A stretch of DNA of 64,000 nt, taken from contig JABUFB010000002.1 of assembly GCA_013314775.1 (NCBI GenBank), positions 248,576 through 312,575 of the forward strand, given 5' to 3'. A model generated the notes under the pieces. The model did not search any database. It was given only the letters and a program-made list of their open reading frames with translations, and was not told the origin of the DNA. The position numbers were made by a program, and so were the translations under genes. Source of the stretch: Armatimonadota bacterium (GTDB lineage Bacteria > Armatimonadota > Zipacnadia > Zipacnadales > JABUFB01). Positions 26,285 to 34,331 of the stretch are shown here, in pieces. Numbering within the stretch: position 1 is the first letter of the stretch; each line of letters begins with the position of its first letter.

Positions 26285-26349
26285 TCCTCCTTGAATTGGC
26301 GGCTCGGCCTGTGCCGGCCGCTCCTGCGAAGGACGGCTTCCTTGCCGTC
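26285..26349 (-). promoter_or_regulatory. CsrA-type binding sites in the flagellin leader
   Basis: On the - strand, GACGGC-AAGGAA-GCCGTC (26349-26332) forms a 6-bp hairpin with the GGA core in the loop, the preferred CsrA target. A second GGA core is in the Shine-Dalgarno AAGGAGGA (26292-26285), 9 nt before the ATG. One loop site plus one Shine-Dalgarno site is the layout of the Bacillus subtilis hag leader. Another near-palindrome, rich in GCC/GGC, lies between the two. Confidence 0.65.
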
Positions 26350-26432
26350 GCTTTTTCCTTGCGCGCCCCCGCGTCGGATTAGGGCTCGCCTGTCTGTCGC
26401 GGCCGCGAACTCACCTCCGGGCGCCGCGACTT

Positions 26433-26744
26433 CTACTCACTTGCTATCGGGTCCGGCGGCATCTTGCTTGACGGGACCGTGTCGCCGGCCGTGTAAAGAG
26501 TCCGCAAAGTCGTGCCACGTACCCGAACGGCCGCGTTGCGCAGGGAACTATCTGCGCTGGCCGCGCTGGCCGCTGCCGCGTTCTGCTCCCGCACAGCGTC
26601 GAGAAGCTCCCCTCGATAGATCGTGATCTCGCGCGGAGCATCAATGCCGATCTGAACCTGGCGGCCATTGACGGAGAGGATGCGTATCCGGATGTCGCGG
26701 CCGATCTGGATGTCCTGTTCCACGTTTCTTGTGAGTACCAGCAT
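26433..26744 (-). CDS. csrA: RNA-binding translational regulator CsrA, with C-terminal extension
   Basis: 103 residues. Residues 1-~55 are a normal CsrA: 'MLVLTRNVEQDIQIGRDIRI', 'VNGRQVQIGIDAPREITIYR'. The conserved Arg/Glu (R-E near residue 40) needed for RNA binding and the FliW interface are present. CsrA proteins usually have 60-75 residues; this one has about 40 extra, Ala/Ser-rich then polar, without a recognisable domain. It lies between fliW and flagellin, the arrangement of the FliW-CsrA-flagellin homeostasis loop, in which CsrA represses flagellin translation and FliW sequesters CsrA. Confidence 0.92.
   Translation of the reverse strand: MLVLTRNVEQDIQIGRDIRIRILSVNGRQVQIGIDAPREITIYRGELLDAVREQNAAAASAASADSSLRNAAVRVRGTTLRTLYTAGDTVPSSKMPPDPIASE
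26444..26471 (-). promoter_or_regulatory. Weak candidate sigma28 promoter for flagellin
   Basis: On the - strand TCAAGCAA, a 12-nt spacer, then CCCGATAG loosely resembles TAAAGTTT-N11-GCCGATAA; the -10 core CCGATA matches. It overlaps the end of csrA. The spacing is one base long and the -35 is poor, so this is tentative. Confidence 0.3.
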
Positions 26745-26795
26745 GGTCCACCCTCCATGGTGATTTTGCGGCCCCTCCGTGGGCCGGCGCGGATT

Positions 26796-27236
26796 TCACA
26801 GCGCTGTTTCGCTCCTGCAAGTGATGGGTTGCCTGGCCGTCGCCAGGGGGGCATCGAGGATCACCTGCTCCGCCTTCATGGTGTACGGGTCGAGCACGAT
26901 GGGTGCGAGGAGATTGGCGGTGATCCTCTCGGGATCCGCATCGAGAGTTACCAGCACCAGGACCACGAAAGGTCCCGGAATGGAACTGCGCGCCCGGTCT
27001 GCGATGAGTTGGCTTACCCGCGACGCCTCGTTGGGGAACAGCTTCTCAATAGGCGCGGCCACCAGCGCGAGGCCCGGGTCATCCAGGCTCTGCAGCCAGG
27101 AGAATGGGGCCTCGTCCGCGCGTGAAATGAGCAGGAACCGGTGGGCCGCGGCGAAAGGCAGGATGCCTTCAGGGAAATGGATGACGTCATCCGGCGCGTA
27201 TTGCACAGGGCCAAACCGTACAGTGTCGCATGTCAT
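26796..27236 (-). CDS. fliW: Flagellar assembly factor FliW
   Basis: 146 residues. Typical FliW motifs: 'IHFPEGILPFAAAHRFLLI', 'PFSWLQSLDDPGLALVA', 'VLVLVTLDADPERITANLLA' and 'PIVLDPYTMKAEQVIL'. FliW binds CsrA allosterically and releases flagellin mRNA; free flagellin competes for FliW. The gene directly precedes csrA (51 nt) and follows flgL, as in Firmicutes and other non-gamma-proteobacterial clusters. Confidence 0.93.
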   Translation of the reverse strand: MTCDTVRFGPVQYAPDDVIHFPEGILPFAAAHRFLLISRADEAPFSWLQSLDDPGLALVAAPIEKLFPNEASRVSQLIADRARSSIPGPFVVLVLVTLDADPERITANLLAPIVLDPYTMKAEQVILDAPLATARQPITCRSETAL

Positions 27237-27263
27237 TGGGTCGATCCCCGCCTTCCGTGCGGC

Positions 27264-28184
27264 CTACTGCAAGCGGTCGAACAGGCTCGGCAGCTGCATA
27301 ATGCTGGTGATGGTGCTCAACAGGGCCTGGTATGAGGTCTCGGCGGCGCTGTAGCGCGTGAGAGCGTCGGCGATGTCCAGCGTCTCGTGCTCTTCGAGCA
27401 GTGTTTCGCAACGCAACTCAGACCGCTCCAGGGCGTCCAGGCCGGCTTCGAGACGAAGCACGGATGACCCGATGCTGCCGCGCAGGTTGACCACGTGGTC
27501 GCGCAGGAGCTGAAGATCGTCCACGAGTTCGGCGGCGGTCTGGCTGTCGCCCGCATCCAGGGCCGTTGCAAGCCGGTCCAGGACCTCGAACACGTCCGCA
27601 TCCACCGCTGGGACTGACCTGCCTGTGCCGAGGTCGAAGTTGAAAACGTCGCTGCCTGCGAAGGTCACGGGACATGGCGTTCCATATCCGGTATTGACCG
27701 CGAGCTGCCCTCGGTCGCCGGAGTATGTAACAGTGCCGCCCGACAGCTCGAAGGGCTGGGCGCGGTCCTTGAAGCCTCCGAAGACGAAGCGGTCACCGGA
27801 CTTCGTGTTCCCCGCGGCGACCAGGGCTTCGATGGCTGAGCGGACCTCGGCCACCGATGCCGCCCGCGCCTGATCGGTAATCCCGGAACCGATCGCGCGC
27901 CGTGCCGCGTCGATGGCGTCCTCCAGGTCGCCGCTGATCTTCTGGAGACCTTGCTCGGTAGTGCCCGCGAGTTGCTGCCCGTAAATGGTGGAACGTCGCC
28001 TCGAATCACACAGGGCGAGTTCGGTGCGGGCCCGACTGATAAGCAGGGAGGATGCCGGGTCGTCGGACGGCACGGAGACGCGCTTACCGCTGCTCATGGC
28101 CACGGTCATGCTCCCCAGATCCTTCTGCCCCTGGTCGAGAACCCGCGCGACGCTGTCGTAGAATGCCCGAGTCCCAATGCGCAT
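27264..28184 (-). CDS. flgL: Hook-filament junction protein FlgL (HAP3)
   Basis: 306 residues. The flagellin-like N-terminal helix ('LGSMTVAMSSGKRVSVPSDD', 'PASSLLISRARTEL') and C-terminal helix ('ALTRYSAAETSYQALLSTIT', 'SIMQLPSLFD') are both intact. The central 'SGDRFVFGGFKDRAQPF' stretch is a hallmark of FlgL. The protein joins the hook to the filament next to FlgK. It follows flgK by 29 nt in the late part of the flgF-to-csrA operon. Confidence 0.93.
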   Translation of the reverse strand: MRIGTRAFYDSVARVLDQGQKDLGSMTVAMSSGKRVSVPSDDPASSLLISRARTELALCDSRRRSTIYGQQLAGTTEQGLQKISGDLEDAIDAARRAIGSGITDQARAASVAEVRSAIEALVAAGNTKSGDRFVFGGFKDRAQPFELSGGTVTYSGDRGQLAVNTGYGTPCPVTFAGSDVFNFDLGTGRSVPAVDADVFEVLDRLATALDAGDSQTAAELVDDLQLLRDHVVNLRGSIGSSVLRLEAGLDALERSELRCETLLEEHETLDIADALTRYSAAETSYQALLSTITSIMQLPSLFDRLQ

Positions 28185-28213
28185 GTTACGCCTCCGCGGG
28201 CAGGCTTCCCCGG

Positions 28214-29584
28214 CTATTCGCCGATGGTCAATGTCATGTCAATGATCTCCAGCGCCAGTTGCGCCGCTTTCTGCGCAGCGAGGTAGGCGTCCTGGGCAAT
28301 TGCAAGGTGCAGTGCCTCCTCATCCAGGGAGACTCCAGCTGTGGACGAGTACCGGGTCTGCAGGGCCGCGACCAGATCCGCGCGTGCCTCCATGCGGGTG
28401 CGCGCGATCTGCACGTCTTGCCCGAGCCTTGAGAGAAACTGGGTATGCACCTCGGTGAGGCTCGATGTCCCCCCCGACGGCGGGTTGGTGCGAAGTGCCT
28501 CCAGGGCGGATGCTGCGGACCCATCCCCGGGCTGGTCTGCCGCGCTTGCCGAAGCGATGCGAGACGGATCGGCCATGATATCGGCGTGCACCGCAAGCGT
28601 GGCGCCCGGTTGGGCCGGATCGCAGGAAAAGAAGTCCCGTCCCGTGCTGTTGTCCAGGCCGTAACCGGTCCGGTGGACCGCGTTCACCGCATCCGCAAGC
28701 TGAACAGCGAAGGCATCCAGATCGGCGAGCGCCCGCAGAATGGTGTGGCGGGACTCCAGGGCACCGAGGACTGCGCCGTCCATACCGGACGGCGGCACTT
28801 CACCTTTGAGGGACACGGTATGCAGTGTTCCCCAGGTCGGGTCGGGCACGAGCTCAAGGTCCTCGGACCGGCCGTAGCTGACCACGTGGTGCCCCCCGAT
28901 GAACACGTCCATGGTGCCGTTGTCCCGGACGGCTCCCGTGGCTCCGCACAACTGGGCAAGCTCCTGCATCGACAGCGAGCGCCGGTCTTCGAGGTCGGCG
29001 GCTGTCCCCGGGCCGCCGCCTGCAGTGATCTGGGTGTTGAACTGGGCGATCTGTTCCAGCAGTTCGTTGATGCGCGCTGTCTGTGACACCAGCACATCGT
29101 CGCCGCTTTGGATCGCGTTGTGCAGACTGGCGACGCGCTCGCTCAGACTGTCGCACAGGTCCTGGGCAGTGGAAACCGCGAGTTGCCGCGGCGCAGCCGC
29201 GCCCGGGTCTGATGCTATCTCGCCGAAGGCATCAAAGAACGCGTTGAGCTGGTCGCGCAGGCCGGTCCCATCGGGTCCGGCGACGAGCAGCTCGACCTGT
29301 TCGAGGTCTTCGCAAAGCACGGAAGAGCGCCCCCACCGGCCGGTCTCGTACTCGATCTGGGCTTCGAGCAGGGCATCGGACATGCGTCGGATGCCCGATG
29401 CCGTTACCCCGCGACCTGCACTCACACCAAGCAGGTTCTGCTCGCCGGGGACGGGTGACAGGAGAAGGCTGCGGCGAATGAAACCGGGCGTGTTGACGTT
29501 GGCGATATTGTGGCTGACGACCTCGATTGTGGCGCGCTGTGCCGAGAGCGCACTGGACGCGATCTGGAGGGCCTTGATGCTCAC
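28214..29584 (-). CDS. flgK: Hook-filament junction protein FlgK (HAP1)
   Basis: 456 residues, GTG start overlapping the flgN stop (GTGA). The N-terminus 'KALQIASSALSAQRATIEVV' with 'SHNIANVNTPGFIRRS' is the flagellar rod/hook/HAP signature. The C-terminus 'DEEALHLAIAQDAYLAAQKA' is the usual FlgK end. It forms the first junction ring on the hook. FlgN, its export chaperone, is encoded just upstream and translationally coupled. Confidence 0.94.
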   Translation of the reverse strand: MSIKALQIASSALSAQRATIEVVSHNIANVNTPGFIRRSLLLSPVPGEQNLLGVSAGRGVTASGIRRMSDALLEAQIEYETGRWGRSSVLCEDLEQVELLVAGPDGTGLRDQLNAFFDAFGEIASDPGAAAPRQLAVSTAQDLCDSLSERVASLHNAIQSGDDVLVSQTARINELLEQIAQFNTQITAGGGPGTAADLEDRRSLSMQELAQLCGATGAVRDNGTMDVFIGGHHVVSYGRSEDLELVPDPTWGTLHTVSLKGEVPPSGMDGAVLGALESRHTILRALADLDAFAVQLADAVNAVHRTGYGLDNSTGRDFFSCDPAQPGATLAVHADIMADPSRIASASAADQPGDGSAASALEALRTNPPSGGTSSLTEVHTQFLSRLGQDVQIARTRMEARADLVAALQTRYSSTAGVSLDEEALHLAIAQDAYLAAQKAAQLALEIIDMTLTIGE

Positions 29585-29967
29585 CGCGCGACCACCGTTT
29601 CGGCCCGGCCTCGACGCAGGCCCCGGGCATCGTAGACGCCGGCTTCAGCCACCGGGAACGCGCCCAGGAGATTACGGGTATGGTTGCTCAGGGCGCCGAG
29701 GAACTCAAGGGTCACGAGAAGCTCGCGCCTGACTTCCGTCCGCAGACACTCCAGGACCCGCCGATCCTCGTTGCTGATTTCGGGTTCCGCGGGCATCTCC
29801 CCGAGCACTGCGCCGAGCCGGCCCAGACGCTCGCATTCCTCACTGAGCCCCAGGAGGTCGTCGCCGCGCGCAAGGGCTCGGACGTTCCTCAGGCATGTGG
29901 CGAAGTCCCGGTATGCGCTCTGGATTATCTCGATTTCGACGCCAGTCTCGGTGCTCTGCATGGTCAT
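29581..29967 (-). CDS. flgN: FlgN-like export chaperone for FlgK/FlgL
   Basis: 128 residues from the ATG at 29967, with GGGAG at 29976-29980; the longer open frame upstream overlaps flgJ and is not used. It is an all-helical protein ('RDFATCLRNVRALARGDD', 'LRTEVRRELLVTLEFLGALS', 'NHTRNLLGAF') with the length and position of FlgN. FlgN family sequence conservation is low, so the call relies strongly on its place between flgJ and flgK and the ATGA overlap on both sides. Confidence 0.75.
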   Translation of the reverse strand: MTMQSTETGVEIEIIQSAYRDFATCLRNVRALARGDDLLGLSEECERLGRLGAVLGEMPAEPEISNEDRRVLECLRTEVRRELLVTLEFLGALSNHTRNLLGAFPVAEAGVYDARGLRRGRAETVVAR

Positions 29968-30284
29968 GATTGCTGCTCCCAGGCTGATTCTGAAGCGATC
30001 TGCCGCCGGAGGGCTTCCCGGAGAGGACGGAAGAGTGCCGTCGCGATGCCGATCCCGCCACCGGATGCCACGGCGTCGGCCAGGTGCGTGGTGTGCAGAT
30101 GCCGGACGAAACTGGACCCTGACCCGGTGCCGTAGAACTCGCCTGCGTCGCCCGTGTCGATGAGTTGCTTGATCACGGTGGATTCGAAACTCGAGCACGC
30201 TTTGGCGAGAGCGCGTTCCCCCGACCGAAGCCTGTCCTGCAGAGCAGGAGGCAAATCCGGTACCACTTTGGTCTGGACCTTCAT
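29964..30284 (-). CDS. flgJ: Rod-binding protein FlgJ (single-domain, no muramidase)
   Basis: 106 residues from the ATG at 30284 (GAGGAG upstream). It matches the rod-binding domain: 'CSSFESTVIKQLIDTG', 'EFYGTGSGSSFVRHL', 'ASGGGIGIATALFRPLREAL'. Proteobacterial FlgJ also has a C-terminal peptidoglycan hydrolase domain; here it is absent, as in many other phyla. A separate lytic transglycosylase encoded in this cluster (47461-47994) may provide that activity. FlgJ caps the growing rod in the periplasm. The stop overlaps the flgN start. Confidence 0.85.
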   Translation of the reverse strand: MKVQTKVVPDLPPALQDRLRSGERALAKACSSFESTVIKQLIDTGDAGEFYGTGSGSSFVRHLHTTHLADAVASGGGIGIATALFRPLREALRRQIASESAWEQQS

Positions 30285-30305
30285 CACATCTCCTCCTCTT
30301 CCCGG

Positions 30306-31547
30306 CTATATGAATACGAGTTCGGCCTGCAGGGCGTTGGCGGCCTTGAGGGCCTGCAGGATCGCCATGAGGTCTCTCGGCTTCACGCCAAGGGAGTTGA
30401 GGGCTTCGACGAGGTCGCTCAGGCGCGTCTGGGGCCGAAACTCCACCAGGCTGCCCTCGGCCTCTTCCACGTCGAGATCGGTCGCCCGCGTAACCACCGT
30501 GCGCCCACCCGGGAGACCGCCCGGGCTCGAAGGTATCTCGGTGTTTGGCGGCAGAGGATCTTCGCCGGCCCCGGGCTTATCGAGATGATCTCCCCCCAGG
30601 ACCGTGGTTCCGCCCGAGAAAGGTGGGGGCTGGCTGACGTCAAACCGCCTGGATATGCTGATGGTCAGGCTGCCGTGGGCGATAGCGACGGGCAGGATGC
30701 GGACATCGCCACCGATGATGACGGTGCCTGTGCGTTCATTCACCACTACGCGGGCAGGCGCGTCCCCGACGACGTTGATACTCTCGACTTCCGCGATGAA
30801 GCCGACCACATCCTTGCGGCGGTCCGCGGGAATGCTGATCTGTACGCTTTCGGCCGCAAGGGGCGAGGCGATGGGCATCGCGAAGTGCTCATTGATGGCA
30901 CTGCAGATGCGCATGGCAGTGGTGAAATCAGCCTGGCGCAGGGAGAAGCAGACGCTCTCCGGGCTGGACTGCGGCGGAACGGCTTTGAGGACAGTTGCAC
31001 CGTCCACGATGCGCGCGGCAACCGGGTGGGCTTTCTGCACTTTCTGACCGCCTCCGGATGCGCTGAGGCCGCCGATGGATACCGGACCGCGGGCTATGGC
31101 GTACACATCGGAGTCGTTGGCCTTGAGGGCGGTGGGCAGCAAGATCGCCCCGTAGAGGCTGGTGGCGTCGCCGACAGAGGCCACGGTGACATCGATCCTG
31201 TCGCCGGGCACCGCGGTGTGTGGAAGGGTCGCGGTGACCATCACCGCCGCGACGTTTTCGGTGCATAGATCCCCAGGCGAGACCTTCAGGTCGAAGTGTT
31301 CGAGCATGTTCGCCAGGGCCTGGGCGGTGAGCGTCGACTTGGATGAGTCGCCGGTCCCTTCGAGTCCGACCACCAGGCCATAGCCCATGAGCGGCTGGCC
31401 GACCGCTCCCGAGACGCTTGCGATGTCCTTGATCCGCACCGGGGTGCTGGGGACAGCGCAGGCCACGGCGCAGAGAGCGATGGCGACCAGCGCGGTTGAG
31501 CCTGACAGACGGTTTGGACCGGTGCGAGCCGGGAATAGGGTGAACAC
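30306..31547 (-). CDS. flgI: Flagellar P-ring protein FlgI
   Basis: 413 residues, GTG start with GGAGGG upstream. A signal peptide (~1-32) precedes the FlgI body: 'VRIKDIASVSGAVGQPLMGY', 'GLVVGLEGTGDSSKSTLTAQ', 'MLEHFDLKV', 'ATLPHTAVPGDRIDVTVAS' and the C-terminal 'TRLSDLVEALNSLGVKPRDL'. The P ring surrounds the rod at the peptidoglycan layer. Its presence with FlgH shows a diderm envelope. A Pro/Gly-rich insertion lies at ~325-350, ahead of the last domain. Confidence 0.95.
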   Translation of the reverse strand: MFTLFPARTGPNRLSGSTALVAIALCAVACAVPSTPVRIKDIASVSGAVGQPLMGYGLVVGLEGTGDSSKSTLTAQALANMLEHFDLKVSPGDLCTENVAAVMVTATLPHTAVPGDRIDVTVASVGDATSLYGAILLPTALKANDSDVYAIARGPVSIGGLSASGGGQKVQKAHPVAARIVDGATVLKAVPPQSSPESVCFSLRQADFTTAMRICSAINEHFAMPIASPLAAESVQISIPADRRKDVVGFIAEVESINVVGDAPARVVVNERTGTVIIGGDVRILPVAIAHGSLTISISRRFDVSQPPPFSGGTTVLGGDHLDKPGAGEDPLPPNTEIPSSPGGLPGGRTVVTRATDLDVEEAEGSLVEFRPQTRLSDLVEALNSLGVKPRDLMAILQALKAANALQAELVFI

Positions 31548-31579
31548 GTTGCGCCCTCCACGATGCGAGTGGGTCCGCC

Positions 31580-32143
31580 TCAGAAGAAGTAGTTGAGGAT
31601 TCGCGTAATGATCCCGACTTTGTGCCGCGGACGCCGGGGGTCACTACCGCAAAAGAGCACCTGAGCATTGGCAAGGTCGTATGAGTAGACCGTGTTGTCC
31701 GGGCGTACGGACTGGGGCCGTACTTCGCCGCGCACTGTGATCTCCTCACGGTCGCGATTGACGAGGACGGTGCGCTTGCCCTCGACCACCAGGTTGCCCG
31801 TCGGGGTGATTTCCACGACTTGAATGGTCATGCGCGCGGTAACTGCGCCGGAACGGGTTGTGCTCCCATTCGCCGAGGTGGAGGTCCCGCCCGAGATGCC
31901 GTACATGGGGAAGGAGGCCAGATCACCCAGGCCCGGCCCCACGGTGGTGCTCGTGCTCTGCTTGTGGTCCTGGCTGTTGTTCATTCTTGCGCTGCTTGAC
32001 TCAACGATGAGCAGGTGAAGCGTGTCGCCGACCTGCCGCGCCCGGCTGTCGCCGAACATGCCCACGAAGAGGCCATCGGCGGCAATGCCGTGGGTGACAA
32101 CGGCAGCAGACAGGATGCAGATGAGGGCGATCTTGTGGTTCAC
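31580..32143 (-). CDS. flgH: Flagellar L-ring protein FlgH without lipobox
   Basis: 187 residues, GTG start overlapping the flgA stop. Motifs: 'GLFVGMFGDSRARQVGDTLH', 'LLIVESSSARMNNSQDHKQS', 'ARMTIQVVEITPTGNLVVEG', 'EITVRGEVRPQSVRPDNTVY'. FlgH forms the outer-membrane L ring and is normally a lipoprotein. Here the signal peptide ends in HGIA-AD with no cysteine at the cleavage site, so it looks like a signal peptidase I substrate. It sits between flgA and flgI. Confidence 0.93.
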   Translation of the reverse strand: MNHKIALICILSAAVVTHGIAADGLFVGMFGDSRARQVGDTLHLLIVESSSARMNNSQDHKQSTSTTVGPGLGDLASFPMYGISGGTSTSANGSTTRSGAVTARMTIQVVEITPTGNLVVEGKRTVLVNRDREEITVRGEVRPQSVRPDNTVYSYDLANAQVLFCGSDPRRPRHKVGIITRILNYFF

Positions 32144-32706
32144 AGGACCACCTCCGCCACGCTGGAGGCCACGAGAAGTCCCCTGACCACGGCGCGGGTA
32201 TCCTGGATGCGGAGCTTGGCGATTTCGCCGATGCGTCCGGGCTCGACCAGTTCGCCGTCAGCTTCCACGGACAGCGACCCGATGCGTACTCTGACCCGCA
32301 CACGGCTGCCCCGGGGAACACTCGGCCCTGATTGGGAGCTGGACACTGGACGGGTGGCTGCAGGAGCGGATGCGGTGCTCGGAGATCTCGCAGGACCTGT
32401 GCGCGTGATGCAGGCCCGGTCGGCCCCGGCAAGCGCCACGCCTGACGGGTCGAGACCCGCGCGGCGGATAAGCAGGCGGATGTGTCCCTGGGAAAGGGTG
32501 CGGGTGGTGCCTGGCGGGAGGGTTGCGAGGGGCGTGGACAGCATGCGCTGGAGCGAATCGGGGGCGGCTTGCACAGGCTCCACGACATCCCGAAGGCAGA
32601 CGGTATCCGCTTCCACGGTGACTTGCGGCTTGAGTTGCAGGCGCGCAGGTTCATCCGCGGAGGCGCCGGCGACGGCCATGAGCAGGGCAATGATCAGGAT
32701 CGGCAC
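32140..32706 (-). CDS. flgA: P-ring assembly chaperone FlgA
   Basis: 188 residues, GTG start. A signal peptide (~1-17) precedes a short SAF-type domain: 'PLATLPPGTTRTLSQGHIRL', 'LIRRAGLDPSGVALAGADRA' and the FlgA C-terminal 'VRVRVRIGSLSVEADGELVE'. FlgA is a periplasmic chaperone for FlgI. It is shorter than proteobacterial FlgA and has a Ser/Pro-rich linker (~107-130) between the two halves. It overlaps flgH by 4 nt, which supports joint expression of the ring proteins. Confidence 0.85.
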   Translation of the reverse strand: MPILIIALLMAVAGASADEPARLQLKPQVTVEADTVCLRDVVEPVQAAPDSLQRMLSTPLATLPPGTTRTLSQGHIRLLIRRAGLDPSGVALAGADRACITRTGPARSPSTASAPAATRPVSSSQSGPSVPRGSRVRVRVRIGSLSVEADGELVEPGRIGEIAKLRIQDTRAVVRGLLVASSVAEVVL

Positions 32707-32733
32707 GGTCGGTCACCTCGGCCAGAGTTCCGG

Positions 32734-33522
32734 TCAGCGCTGGACGTTGTTGGCGGTCTTGAGCATGTCGTCGGCGACTTTGATGGCCTGGGAGCTGGCC
32801 TCGTAAGCCCGCTGGGCCACAATCATGTTCACCATCTCCTCCACCACCTGCACGTTTGACAACTCCAGCACTCCCTGGCTGATGGTGCCCAGGCCATCGG
32901 TGCCCGGACTCGCGACGGTGGGCGTCCCGGAAGCGTCGGTGGCCAGCAGCAGGTTGTGGCCGGCGTTGGCGAGCCCCATGGGATTGGGGAACATGGCCAG
33001 CTGGATCTGGCCGACAGTGGTGGGAGCGGCCTGCCCGGGTTGAGTAACGGCGACGGTCCCGTCGGTCATGATAGAGATGTCGGTGGCGTCGGCGGGGATG
33101 GTCAGAGGCGGGACCAACGGGTAGCCATCCGAAGTGACCACGTTGCCGGCGCTGTCCATCTTGAAGGCACCGGCGCGGGTGTAGGCGGTTTCGCCCGAGG
33201 GCAAGGTCACCTGGAAGAACCCGTTCCCCTCGATGACCATGTCCAGCTTGTTGCCGGTCTGCTCGAAGGTTCCCTGCTCGAAGTTCTTCACCGTGGCCGC
33301 CGCCCGGGTTCCAAGGCCCACCTGGATTCCGGTGGGCAGCTGAATGCTCTCGGTGGACGGCGTTCCGGGCATGCGCAGGGTCTGGTACATGAGGTCCTGG
33401 AAGTCCACGCGCTGGCGCTTGAAGCCGGTGGTGTTCACGTTGGCGAGATTGTGGGCGATGGTGTCCACATTGAGCTGCTGGGCGATCATGCCGGTTGCGG
33501 CTGACCACAGGGAACGCATCAT
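32734..33522 (-). CDS. flgG: Distal rod protein FlgG
   Basis: 262 residues. The N-terminus '[20 protein letters not shown]' with '[20 protein letters not shown]' and '[10 protein letters not shown]' is diagnostic of FlgG, as is the C-terminal '[20 protein letters not shown]'. FlgG builds the distal rod through the P and L rings. It follows flgF by 57 nt. Confidence 0.95.
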   Translation of the reverse strand: MMRSLWSAATGMIAQQLNVDTIAHNLANVNTTGFKRQRVDFQDLMYQTLRMPGTPSTESIQLPTGIQVGLGTRAAATVKNFEQGTFEQTGNKLDMVIEGNGFFQVTLPSGETAYTRAGAFKMDSAGNVVTSDGYPLVPPLTIPADATDISIMTDGTVAVTQPGQAAPTTVGQIQLAMFPNPMGLANAGHNLLLATDASGTPTVASPGTDGLGTISQGVLELSNVQVVEEMVNMIVAQRAYEASSQAIKVADDMLKTANNVQR

Positions 33523-33579
33523 GGCTCATCACTCCGATTCGCACCCCGGCGGTCCGGGGCGGATATTGTCTTGCGCAGG

Positions 33580-34239
33580 CTAGGCGGTTGTGGAGTCGAT
33601 CAGGCGGCCCAAAGTCTGGTCGGCTGCGCGGATGGCGTTGGTGTTGGCCTCGTAGGCCCGGAAGCCTCGCAGCATGGCTCCGAGTTCAGTGACCGCGTTC
33701 ACATTGGATGTTTCCAGGGAACCCTGGGTCACATTGGGCGATGGGAGGGGGACTGGCGCAGCCCCAGCATTGATCGTGCCATTCTCCGAGCGCGTGAGGG
33801 CAACGTTCGGGCTGAAGTCCACGATCAGCAGACGGTCAACCCGGCGACCGTCCTGGATGATCGTCCCGTTGGTCTGGATCTCAACCGTGCCTGTGCCCAG
33901 GCGAATCTGGCCGCCTTCGCCGAGTACTCCACGACCCTGGCCATCCACCAGCCTGCCTGATGCGTCCAGGGTGAAGTGCCCGTTGCGCGTGTATGCGCGA
34001 CCGGTGGGGGTCTGGAGTACGAAGTACCCCGGGCCGCTCAGCGCCACGTCCAGGGGAGCACCCGTTTGACGGATGGAGCCCTGGGATGTGTCTATGGTCT
34101 CGCCCGGGCTCCCGGTGACGTCGGCCAGAGACCGCTTGAAACCGGTTGTGTCCACATTCGCAAGATTTGCCGCGTGAATGTCCTGGTGAGTGATCTGGTT
34201 GGCCATGGATGCTGCCGCGTAGTACAGTCCGCGCAACAC
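33580..34239 (-). CDS. flgF: Proximal rod protein FlgF
   Basis: 219 residues, GTG start preceded by AGGAG. 'MLRGLYYAAASMANQITHQD' and 'NLANVDTTGFKRSLADV' are rod signatures; the short length and the missing 'QDLMYQTLR' motif favour FlgF over FlgG. The C-terminus 'LETSNVNAVTELGAMLRGFR' is typical. First gene of the operon that runs to csrA, with a perfect sigma54 site 57 nt upstream of its start. Confidence 0.88.
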   Translation of the reverse strand: MLRGLYYAAASMANQITHQDIHAANLANVDTTGFKRSLADVTGSPGETIDTSQGSIRQTGAPLDVALSGPGYFVLQTPTGRAYTRNGHFTLDASGRLVDGQGRGVLGEGGQIRLGTGTVEIQTNGTIIQDGRRVDRLLIVDFSPNVALTRSENGTINAGAAPVPLPSPNVTQGSLETSNVNAVTELGAMLRGFRAYEANTNAIRAADQTLGRLIDSTTA

Positions 34240-34295
34240 GAGAAGGTCTCCTGTGACAGTCTGATGACGTTGTACCGGCTCAGTACTGAAGTATC

Positions 34296-34311
34296 TGCAA
34301 TGTGCGTGCCA
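34296..34311 (-). promoter_or_regulatory. Sigma54 promoter of the flgF operon
   Basis: On the - strand the site reads TGGCACGCACATTGCA, a full match to TGGCACG-N4-TTGCA. The predicted transcription start is near 34285, giving a 46-nt leader before flgF. Confidence 0.88.
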
Positions 34312-34331
34312 CAGATAGGGTGCGCCTGGAG

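Noticed and set aside
26276-26432. Sigma54 site in front of flagellin
   Set aside because: I looked for GG-N10-GC with TGGC/TTGC contexts in the leader and found none with correct spacing; flagellin is probably sigma28-dependent or read from the flgF operon.
29968-30198. Longer FlgN-type frame of 205 codons
   Set aside because: The upstream part overlaps flgJ in another frame; the ATG at 29967 has a Shine-Dalgarno and forms an ATGA overlap with flgJ.
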